A stretch of DNA of 11,743 nt from DAIDKA01 sp036489445 (GTDB lineage Bacteria > Pseudomonadota > Gammaproteobacteria > Steroidobacterales > Steroidobacteraceae): assembly GCA_036489445.1 (NCBI GenBank), contig DASXFV010000068.1, positions 1 through 11,743 of the forward strand. Direction: 5' to 3'. Both the position numbers and the translations under genes were made by a program. The notes beneath the pieces were generated by a model that was not told the DNA's origin, made no database searches, and saw nothing but the letters and a program-made list of their open reading frames with translations. Positions within the stretch are counted from its first letter, which is position 1; each line of letters begins with the position of its first letter. Below are positions 6,099-11,743 of the stretch, one piece after another.

Positions 6099-7342
6099 TG
6101 CTGCTGCTGGAATCCGCGCTGCGATCGCTCTTTCTGGGGTTCCTCGTGTGGGCGTTGCTGAAGCTGGTCCGCATCCGCGACAGCGGCACCGAGACATTCA
6201 TCTGGACCGCGGTGTTGATTGTTGCCCTGTCGATGCCGCTGCTGAGCCACTACATGCCGCGGCTGGTCGTGGCCATTCCGCAGCTGTCAGCAACAGCCTC
6301 GCCCTCGGCGACGGCAGCGCATTGGGCCAGAGCCAATCAGCCCTCACTGATGCGCGCGTGGCTCAATCGCTATGGCGAGCCCTGTCTACTGGGTGTATAC
6401 GCACTGGGGGCCCTGATCTGCCTGACGCGCCTGATCACCGGACTCATTCTGACCCTGGTCCTCTGTCGGCGCGCCCTCCCCGTCGAGGCGGACTGGGCCC
6501 AAGGCCGCAACATTCGCGCCAGCGCAGCGCTCAAAGGCCCCGCATCGCTCGGCCGGGTCATCCTGCTGCCCGCTGATTACCCCTGCTGGAGCCCAGTGAA
6601 GCGCGAAGCGGTGCTCGCGCACGAAGAAGCTCATATTGCTCGTGGAGATTTCTTCGTCCAGCTCGCCGCCGCAATCCACCGAGCCCTGTTCTGGTTCAGC
6701 CCTTTCGCCTGGTGGCTGCAATCGAAGCTGTCCGAAATCGCCGAGACTGCCAGCGACGAAGCGGCCATCCGGCGTCTTGATGATCGGGTCAGTTACGCTG
6801 AAATACTGGTCGAGGTCGCACGCGGGGCGCAGCCGCCGCGGTTGATCATCGCGATGGCGAAGGGTCCCCTGATCCAGGAGCGCATCGACCGTATCCTGTC
6901 CGCGGCGCCGGGTCAGCAGCCGAGTCTGCCGGTTCGAGTGCTGATTGTTGCTGCGCTGAGCCTGACGGTTCTTGGCGTAGCCAGCGCTGATGCGGCTTTC
7001 GCCTCCAGCCCTGTCAATCCTATCTCTCACAGACCCATCCCCGTCAGGACGGGTCCGACGCAAGCGTCGGCAGCGGGATCCACTGCCAGGAACTCCGGCG
7101 CAACCCGGACCCGCGGGCGCCTCACCCGTGCAGCGCATCTCGTTCGCAGGAACCCGGTCGCGCCATCGCAGCGTGACGCCGCGGTCTCCTACAACCCCAG
7201 AGCGCTCCTGGATCCGGTGTACACACGCGCTGTTCCCTATGTGCCGGCGTCCACCATCGTGCATGCCGGCAAGACCTTCTATATCGGGGCAACCGAGCGA
7301 CCCGTTGCAGAGACATGGAATCGCGTAGAACTGACTCAGTAA
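6095..7342 (+). CDS. M56-family (BlaR1/MecR1-like) membrane metalloprotease without penicillin-binding domain
   Basis: A 415-residue integral membrane zinc protease. Hydrophobic segments lie at about residues 8-25, 36-55, 97-125, 188-208 and 279-297. HEEAH at 176-180 is the HExxH zinc motif, within VLAHEEAHIARGD. ETASDE at 217-222 supplies the downstream acidic ligand region typical of M56. In BlaR1/MecR1 the cytoplasmic protease is activated by an outside sensor domain and leads to inactivation of the BlaI partner. Here the segment after the last membrane helix is only about 115 residues, rich in Ser, Ala, Arg and Pro. It shows no SxxK/KTG motifs of a beta-lactam sensor, so the signal is probably something else. 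The ATG at 6095 overlaps the repressor stop by 4 nt, indicating translational coupling. The next gene starts 12 nt after the stop. Confidence 0.88.
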   Translation: MMLLLESALRSLFLGFLVWALLKLVRIRDSGTETFIWTAVLIVALSMPLLSHYMPRLVVAIPQLSATASPSATAAHWARANQPSLMRAWLNRYGEPCLLGVYALGALICLTRLITGLILTLVLCRRALPVEADWAQGRNIRASAALKGPASLGRVILLPADYPCWSPVKREAVLAHEEAHIARGDFFVQLAAAIHRALFWFSPFAWWLQSKLSEIAETASDEAAIRRLDDRVSYAEILVEVARGAQPPRLIIAMAKGPLIQERIDRILSAAPGQQPSLPVRVLIVAALSLTVLGVASADAAFASSPVNPISHRPIPVRTGPTQASAAGSTARNSGATRTRGRLTRAAHLVRRNPVAPSQRDAAVSYNPRALLDPVYTRAVPYVPASTIVHAGKTFYIGATERPVAETWNRVELTQ

Positions 7343-7353
7343 GGGGGCTCGCC

Positions 7354-8337
7354 GTGCGCGCACTATTCACACTGGCCGTCGTGGCGCTGACGCTCCTCGG
7401 CATTGCGACAGCAGCCCAGGCCGCGGGTTTCGACGGCAATTGGATCGCGCTGCTACCGCCGCAGGAGGGCTGCAACGGGACAGCCATCATGACACTCACC
7501 ATGTCCGGCAGCGCATTCCAGGGGGAAACACGCAACTTTGGCAAGACGGAGGCCTTTGGCGGCAAGGTCGATGCGAATGGCAATGGCACGTTTGTGGTAT
7601 ATCCGCGCAACTCGGGCACCATTGAATTCAGCGCGGACCATTTCGACGCCAACTGGAACGAGCACGCTTGCAGGCGGCATGCCCTCGGCGATCGCGCCCT
7701 GACCAGCGCCGAAGCGGCGGCCGCGTACACGCAGCGCCGGCAGTTCCAGTCCCAATATGCCACCCTCACACAAAGAGCAGCCGATGGCGATCACTCGGTC
7801 GACTTCACTCTCCTGCGCTCCCTTTATCCCTACACAGATCAATGGGACCCCTACGGCAACAAGACGGCCGCATTGTTGGAGCAGGCCGCTGCAGCGTCGA
7901 AAGGCAAGGATTGCGTCGCTGCGCTGACGGCTCTCGATGCAATCCTGAAGCTTGATTTCACCATTGACGCAGCACACGCACTGCGCAGTGATTGCCTCGC
8001 TGCAGCCGGCCGAACGCAAGCCTCGAAAATCGAATCTGATATCGCTGATGGGCTGATTCATTCCTTGATGGACAGCGGCAATGGCAACACGGTAGGCACC
8101 GCGTACGTTGTGATGACCCAACGCGAGGAGTTGGACGTGCTGGCCAACCGTCAGCTCCTGGTGCAGCTGCGGCACACACAGGTCCGCGGCAGCAACGGCC
8201 GTCTGTACGACGAGGTCCAGAGCACATCGGCTGAAGCCGGGGCTGCGGTCAAGACCGTATATTTTGACGTCAGCAGCTTCGTGAATGGACGCAGGAGCCG
8301 TATGGCGGCCGTTGACACTCTAGTGTCCATGCCGTGA
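7354..8337 (+). CDS. Secreted two-domain protein, DUF4919-like C-terminal domain (paralogue 1)
   Basis: A 327-residue protein of unknown function. The first 23 residues are a signal peptide (RALFTLAVVALTLLG, then AQA). Residues 25-115 form a beta-rich module starting FDGNW, with Cys40 and Cys106 and ending HALGDRA; it looks like a small secreted beta-barrel domain. Residues 148-312 resemble DUF4919: VDFTLLRSLYPYTDQWDPYG, a helical part with Cys187 and Cys214, IDAAH, a Gly-Asn-rich turn (SGNGN) and VYFDVSSFV near the end. GTG at 7354 is the preferred start because AAGGGGG at 7341-7347 lies six bases upstream and the signal peptide then starts at once. An ATG at 7315 is possible but lies inside the protease gene. 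The next gene encodes a clear paralogue with the same four cysteines. The operon position suggests control by the BlaI-type repressor. Confidence 0.82.
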   Translation: MRALFTLAVVALTLLGIATAAQAAGFDGNWIALLPPQEGCNGTAIMTLTMSGSAFQGETRNFGKTEAFGGKVDANGNGTFVVYPRNSGTIEFSADHFDANWNEHACRRHALGDRALTSAEAAAAYTQRRQFQSQYATLTQRAADGDHSVDFTLLRSLYPYTDQWDPYGNKTAALLEQAAAASKGKDCVAALTALDAILKLDFTIDAAHALRSDCLAAAGRTQASKIESDIADGLIHSLMDSGNGNTVGTAYVVMTQREELDVLANRQLLVQLRHTQVRGSNGRLYDEVQSTSAEAGAAVKTVYFDVSSFVNGRRSRMAAVDTLVSMP

Positions 8338-8370
8338 CCCTACCACCACCGATATCTGAAGGAGCATTTC

Positions 8371-9339
8371 ATGAAAGGGCTGCTGGTGTCCGCTATCGCC
8401 ATGGTGATGTGGGCCGCAAGGCCAGCGCTGGCCGGCCCCTTCGACGGCAACTGGATAGGCCAGATACCTCCATCCGGCCCCTGTCATGTCACCGCCACGA
8501 TGACCATCACGGTGTCCGGCAATGTGCTATCGGGCGTCATGCATAACTCTGCAAACGCAGCCCCCTTCAAAGGTACGGTCGATGCAAACGGTAACGCCGC
8601 CTTTACCACTGAGAAAGGTCATCCGGGCACCATAAAATTTACCGCCGATCGCTTTGACGCGAACTGGACCAGCGGCGGCTGCCATCGGCATTCCCTGGGC
8701 GACCGCGCACCGGATGCCACACAGACCACGGCACTCCTGGCACAGCGCCTCCAGGCCCAGACCACCTACGACGATCTCACCGCGAAAGCAGCAGCCGGCG
8801 ACCGCTCGGTGGATTTCACCCTGCTGCGCAGCAGCTATCCCTTCACGAAACATTGGGATCCGGATGGCACGACGATCGCACCTATCCTGGAGCAGGCAAA
8901 AGTTGCGGCCAATGGCAAGGATTGCGCCACGGCCCTGGAGAAGCTCGACGAGGTCCTGAAGACCGACTACACGATAATTATCGCGCATCGGGTGCGTAGC
9001 GATTGTCTAAAAGGCGACGCAGCGCGCATCGAATCACGCATTGCGGATGGCCTCACGCACTCCCTGACGCATGGGGGCAACGGCAAAAGTGAGGCTTCGG
9101 CCTATCCGGTCATGACCGGGCACGAGGAGACGGACATTCTTGCGGACCAGGACATTGTCCTCAAGGCGCGCGATGTGGCCGTGCGGGGTAGCGATGGACG
9201 CTTTTACGATGTTGTCCACGGCCTCTCCGTGAGAAACGGCCTGCGCCTTCAGGACGTGTACTTTGACGTCAGTGCGCAAGTACAGGGCCGCAACAGTGCC
9301 ATGGCGGCGGCTGACGCCGTCACCGCGAGGCTGCCTTAG
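8371..9339 (+). CDS. Secreted two-domain protein, DUF4919-like C-terminal domain (paralogue 2)
   Basis: A 322-residue paralogue of the preceding protein, with the same architecture. The signal peptide ends near ALA at residue 21. A beta-rich FDGNW domain carries Cys38 and Cys104 and ends HSLGDRA. A DUF4919-like domain begins VDFTLLRSSYPFTKHWDPDG, carries Cys185 and Cys212, and has GGNGKSEASAYPV and VYFDVSAQV near the end. In the central 65-residue block (residues 148-212 against 150-214 of paralogue 1) I count 39 identical positions without gaps. The start is secure: AAGGAG at 8359-8364 lies six bases before the ATG. The gap to the previous gene is 33 nt. This is an old tandem duplication, diverged along its whole length. 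Function unknown; both products should act in the periplasm or outside the cell. Confidence 0.85.
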   Translation: MKGLLVSAIAMVMWAARPALAGPFDGNWIGQIPPSGPCHVTATMTITVSGNVLSGVMHNSANAAPFKGTVDANGNAAFTTEKGHPGTIKFTADRFDANWTSGGCHRHSLGDRAPDATQTTALLAQRLQAQTTYDDLTAKAAAGDRSVDFTLLRSSYPFTKHWDPDGTTIAPILEQAKVAANGKDCATALEKLDEVLKTDYTIIIAHRVRSDCLKGDAARIESRIADGLTHSLTHGGNGKSEASAYPVMTGHEETDILADQDIVLKARDVAVRGSDGRFYDVVHGLSVRNGLRLQDVYFDVSAQVQGRNSAMAAADAVTARLP

Positions 9340-9408
9340 GGCATGATGAGGGGCCGTCGGGCCGTCTCCTGAAGAAGACGCGGTGACATTGCGGTCACAG
9401 ACTCTGAT
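9340..9408. other. Convergent intergenic region with weak hairpins
   Basis: This lies between two converging genes. It holds an exact tandem repeat of GGGCCGTC (9351-9358 and 9359-9366). Two small hairpins follow: CGTCT/AGACG at 9363-9367 and 9376-9380, and GTGAC/GTCAC at 9383-9387 and 9394-9398. Neither is followed by a T-run on either strand, so a bidirectional terminator is possible but not shown. Confidence 0.3.
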
Positions 9409-10281
9409 TCAAACGCCCGACCCCAGCTTGTCTGCAGTGTTCTTTGCAAAATCACTGCTGTCGTGGCGCTCGTGCAACTGACTGGAGAGTTCGCCGTATA
9501 CGCGATTGACCATCCGTCCGCGTCTCACGGCGGGCCGCTCCAGCAGCATGTCGGCCCAGCGCTGAACATGCTTGTAGTCCTGGACGCTCAGGAATTCGCC
9601 CGCACCGTAGGCCCAGCCCTTCACCAATCCGCCATACCACGGAAATATCGCCATGTCGGCGATGGTGTAGTGACTCCCGGCGATATATTCATTCCCGGCG
9701 AGTCGGTGATCCAGGACATCCAGCTGGCGTTTCACTTCCATCGCAAAGCGGTCGATGGCGTATTCGATTTTGGTGGGCGCGTAGGCATAGAAGTGCCCAA
9801 ATCCGCCGCCCAGATAAGGCGCACTACCCATCTGCCAGAACAGCCATGAGAGACACTCGGCACGCGCAGCGGCCGCCGTTGGCAGAAAAGCACCGAACTT
9901 CTCAGCCAGGTACACCAGGATTGAGCCGGATTCGAACACGCGAATCGGTGGCTGCGTGCTGCAGTCCAGCAAAGCAGGAATCTTGGAATTGGGATTGACG
10001 GCAACGAAGCCGCTGCCGAATTGTTCGCCCTCCCCGATCTTGATCAGCCAGGCATCGTATTCCGCCCCGCTAGACCCAAGCGCCAGCAACTCCTCCAGCA
10101 TGATCGTCACCTTCACGCCATTTGGCGTGCCCAACGAATACAGCTGCAGGGGATGACGGCCGACCGGCAGCTGCTTCTCGTGGGTCGCGCCGGAGGTGGG
10201 ACGATTGATATTGGCGAAGGTGCCCCCGCTGGGCTTATTCCACGTCCAGACCTGTGGGGGAACGTATTCCGGCTGCGTCAT
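9409..10281 (-). CDS. yghU: Glutathione S-transferase, YghU family
   Basis: A 290-residue Nu-class glutathione transferase that closely resembles E. coli YghU along its whole length as I recall that sequence. The N-terminal extension (VWTWNKPSGGTFANINRP, then GATHEKQLPVGRHPLQLYSLGTPNG) is diagnostic. TPN at 52-54 is the glutathione-contacting loop that replaces the usual Tyr/Ser/Cys, NPNSKIPAL is the cis-Pro loop, and FESGSILVYL near 116 binds the gamma-glutamyl part. The C-terminal helical domain includes GGGFGHFYAYAP, YTIADMAIFPWYG and QLHERHD. Family enzymes show disulfide-bond reductase and peroxidase activity with glutathione. ATG at 10281 has GAGGA (complement of 10288-10292) six bases upstream. 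Only 2 nt separate it from the stop of ligB, so it is the third gene of the ligA-ligB operon. Confidence 0.93.
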   Translation of the reverse strand: MTQPEYVPPQVWTWNKPSGGTFANINRPTSGATHEKQLPVGRHPLQLYSLGTPNGVKVTIMLEELLALGSSGAEYDAWLIKIGEGEQFGSGFVAVNPNSKIPALLDCSTQPPIRVFESGSILVYLAEKFGAFLPTAAAARAECLSWLFWQMGSAPYLGGGFGHFYAYAPTKIEYAIDRFAMEVKRQLDVLDHRLAGNEYIAGSHYTIADMAIFPWYGGLVKGWAYGAGEFLSVQDYKHVQRWADMLLERPAVRRGRMVNRVYGELSSQLHERHDSSDFAKNTADKLGSGV

Positions 10282-10283
10282 TT

Positions 10284-11126
10284 TCAGTCCTCAGGGGTGA
10301 GCACCACATTGCCCACCGCGGTGTTCGAGGCCGGCACGTGATAGAAGCGGTACAACTCGCGAATGTGGGGGCCCAGTGCGCCGCGCATCGTCAGCCACAT
10401 GATCAGTTCCATGCCCTCTGAACCGGCTTCGCGGATGTACTCCTCGTGCGACATGGTGCGCAGGATATCCGGATCTGCCGTCAGCAGATCAAGAAATCTG
10501 GTGTCCCATTCCCGATTGATGAGGCCGGCGCGCTCGCCTGAGAGTTGGTGGCTCATGCCGCCGGTGCCCCATACCTGTACATTCAGATCTTCGGGAAAAG
10601 ATTTAACGGCACGCGCGATGGCCTCGCCCAGGCGGAAGCAGCGATTGGCCGTCGGGGTTGGATATTGGATGACGTTCACCGCCAGCGGGATGACCTTCAC
10701 CGGCCATTCGGCCGGCTGACCCAGGACCAGGGACAGCGGCACCGTGAGACCGTGATCGACGTTCATCTCATTCATGATCGTCAAGTCGAACTCATCCAGC
10801 ACTACCTGGGTCGCGATATGCCAGGCGAGCTTGGAGTGTCCCTGGACGACCGGAACACGGCGCGGTCCCCAGCCTTCGTCAGCGGGTGCAAACGAATCCG
10901 CGCATCCCAGGGCAAAGGTGGGCACGACATCCAGCGAGAATGCCGAGGCGTGATCGTTGTAGACCAGGATGATGACGTCGGGTTTTTGTGCCGCCACCCA
11001 CTCTCGGGTCCACTCGTAGCCGGCGAAGATGGGGGCCCAATCAGGATGCGTGCTGCGGCCCCCGTCGAGTGCGGCGCCGATCGCAGGCACGTGGCTGGAG
11101 CCAATGCCCGCGGTGATCCGGGCCAT
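10284..11126 (-). CDS. ligB: Extradiol dioxygenase, catalytic (beta) subunit, LigB type
   Basis: A 280-residue catalytic subunit of a class III (type II, LigAB) extradiol dioxygenase, which opens an aromatic ring next to the two hydroxyls using Fe(II) and O2. Iron ligands can be placed against LigB of Sphingobium SYK-6: His12 (SSH), His59 (YNDH) and Glu240 (SEGME). The catalytic histidine is His193 in WGTGGMSHQL. VDHGLTVPL, FPEDLNVQVWGTGG and RFYHVPASNTA are near-invariant blocks. The protein ends about 20 residues sooner than SYK-6 LigB as I recall it. Protocatechuate is the most likely substrate; gallate or another catecholic acid is possible. The start codon overlaps the stop of ligA by 1 nt (TAATG), so the subunits are translationally coupled. 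The product works in the cytoplasm with LigA. Confidence 0.93.
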   Translation of the reverse strand: MARITAGIGSSHVPAIGAALDGGRSTHPDWAPIFAGYEWTREWVAAQKPDVIILVYNDHASAFSLDVVPTFALGCADSFAPADEGWGPRRVPVVQGHSKLAWHIATQVVLDEFDLTIMNEMNVDHGLTVPLSLVLGQPAEWPVKVIPLAVNVIQYPTPTANRCFRLGEAIARAVKSFPEDLNVQVWGTGGMSHQLSGERAGLINREWDTRFLDLLTADPDILRTMSHEEYIREAGSEGMELIMWLTMRGALGPHIRELYRFYHVPASNTAVGNVVLTPED

Positions 11127-11536
11127 TAGAAACGGCCTGAGATTGACCTGAGACCGACCGGATTGCGACCGCCGCTGCGCATCATGGCAGCGTACTCTTC
11201 AGCCGATTGACCGGCAAACGAGGCCGCCACGGACTGCGTGGGCCGGCCATCCACTGCCGCAATCTTGAGCACGAAGAAGATATTTCCGCCCTGTTCGAGC
11301 AGCGCCTTGAAGTCGCGCTTCATGACCGCCTGCTTCTGGGATTCGCTCATCTGCCATTCATCAAGATAGGCGCGCTCGTTGGCCTTGAAGCGAGCGCGGT
11401 TCCCCGCGCTCATCAAGGACATGCAGAACCGGTTCAGGTGACGGCCCTCAATGGCACGCTCGCCCGTGAACACGTAGGTACCCGGGATATCCTCGAAGGC
11501 GGTGCGATGCTGATCCATGGACACAGCATATTCCAT
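11126..11536 (-). CDS. ligA: Extradiol dioxygenase, small (alpha) subunit, LigA type
   Basis: A 136-residue small subunit of the LigAB dioxygenase. It carries the LigA landmarks: FEDIPGTYVFTGERA near residue 14, LNRFCMSLMSAGNRARF, AYLDEW, KRDFKALLEQGGNIFF, and the C-terminal EEYAAMMRSGGRNPVGLRSI. In LigAB complexes this subunit caps the active site of LigB and helps hold the substrate carboxylate. The start is uncertain. ATG at 11536 gives an N-terminus about as long as SYK-6 LigA; TTG at 11551 and ATG at 11518 are in-frame alternatives. None has a good Shine-Dalgarno site. TAATAT (complement of 11560-11565) could be a -10 box giving a very short leader. It is the first gene of the ligA-ligB-yghU operon and is divergent from a LysR regulator. 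Confidence 0.9.
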   Translation of the reverse strand: MEYAVSMDQHRTAFEDIPGTYVFTGERAIEGRHLNRFCMSLMSAGNRARFKANERAYLDEWQMSESQKQAVMKRDFKALLEQGGNIFFVLKIAAVDGRPTQSVAASFAGQSAEEYAAMMRSGGRNPVGLRSISGRF

Positions 11537-11596
11537 TGCAAACTGCAACAACTAGGACGATATTACGACATCAGTTTTTGCGATTTACGATAAATA
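11537..11596. promoter_or_regulatory. Divergent ligA/LysR control region with near-repeat boxes
   Basis: A 60-bp AT-rich region between divergent genes, the usual place for LysR-type regulator binding. CGATATTACGA (11558-11568) and CGATTTACGA (11581-11590) are near-copies in the same orientation, 23 bp apart start to start, about two helical turns. TAATAT on the - strand (complement of 11560-11565) may be the ligA -10 box. No strong -35 is visible for either gene, as expected for activator-dependent promoters. Confidence 0.4.
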
Positions 11597-11743
11597 ATGG
11601 ACATGGTATCCAATCTACGGGCCTTCCTGGCGGTCGCCCGGTACGGAGGCTTTTCGGAGGCGGGGCGGCAGCTCAATATCGTGCCGTCCGTGGCCGCCAA
11701 GCGGGTCAGTCAGCTCGAGCATGCCATCGGCACCCGGCTGTTT
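11597..11743 (+). CDS. LysR-type transcriptional regulator, N-terminal part
   Basis: The first 49 codons of a gene that runs off the window. The translation (NLRAFLAVARYGGFSEAGRQLN, then VPSVAAKRVSQLEHAIGTRLF) is the classic N-terminal winged helix-turn-helix of LysR regulators, with the recognition helix around VAAKRVSQLE. ATG at 11597 is the first start; ATG at 11603 is two codons later. Neither has a ribosome site, so a leaderless or very short transcript is possible. The family usually controls the divergent operon in response to a pathway metabolite, here plausibly an aromatic acid cleaved by LigAB. The effector domain is not visible. Confidence 0.88.
   Translation, partial: MDMVSNLRAFLAVARYGGFSEAGRQLNIVPSVAAKRVSQLEHAIGTRLF

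Noticed and set aside
5712..7342. Beta-lactam resistance regulation (blaI-blaR1 proper)
   Set aside because: No penicillin-binding sensor domain in the protease and no beta-lactamase or PBP gene in the operon.
6386..7363. Open frame of 325 codons on the minus strand across the M56 gene
   Set aside because: Antisense shadow; the plus strand has an intact HExxH membrane protease here.
7453..8175. Open frame of 240 codons on the minus strand within paralogue 1
   Set aside because: Shadow frame; the plus-strand protein has a signal peptide, a ribosome site and a paralogue next door.
9383..9398. Rho-independent terminator GTGAC-N6-GTCAC
   Set aside because: The stem is only 5 bp and there is no T-run on either side; listed only as a weak hairpin.
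9409..10281. Lignin beta-etherase (LigE/LigF) or LigG-type transferase
   Set aside because: The protein matches YghU along its whole length, including the N-terminal extension and TPN loop, which the etherases lack as far as I know.

Overview
The window is GC-rich, densely packed proteobacterial chromosome. Its families point to a Gram-negative aerobe: a TlpA-like thioredoxin, a SirB2-family membrane protein, a group III truncated haemoglobin, an AmtB with a signal peptide, a YghU-type glutathione transferase, LigAB and a LysR regulator. I favour an environmental gamma- or betaproteobacterium, but no rRNA or other marker lets me name a genus. I see no tRNA, rRNA, CRISPR array, insertion sequence or phage gene, and no gene-free stretch longer than about 220 bases.

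Left part (1-3687, all + strand): the end of a TlpA-like thioredoxin; an FAD/NAD(P)-binding oxidoreductase of the YdhS-like NAD_binding_9 type (GTG start at 386); a class I SAM methyltransferase; a SnoaL/NTF2-like protein; and a small SirB2-type membrane protein. Middle (3674-5490, - strand): amtB followed 23 nt later by a group III truncated haemoglobin gene, probably one transcription unit. It converges on the SirB2 gene with a 14-nt overlap.

Centre (5640-9339, + strand): the least ordinary part. A BlaI/MecI-type repressor (TTG start at 5712) overlaps by 4 nt an M56-family membrane metalloprotease that lacks the penicillin-binding sensor domain of BlaR1. Two tandem secreted paralogues follow directly. 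Each has an N-terminal beta-rich domain with two cysteines and a C-terminal domain resembling DUF4919 with two more. Spacing and Shine-Dalgarno sites support a single four-gene operon behind a repressor-type dyad. This looks like a protease-relieved repressor switch controlling two periplasmic or secreted proteins of unknown function. The amtB promoter and this operon's promoter appear to be divergent, with their -35 boxes forming a perfect inverted repeat.

Right part (9409-11743): a - strand operon ligA-ligB-yghU, i.e. small and large subunits of a class III (type II) extradiol ring-cleavage dioxygenase of the protocatechuate 4,5-dioxygenase type, then a YghU-like glutathione transferase. 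It is transcribed divergently from a LysR-type regulator whose gene runs off the end of the window. The likely role is cleavage of a catecholic acid such as protocatechuate or gallate under LysR control, with the transferase as an accessory or detoxification enzyme.
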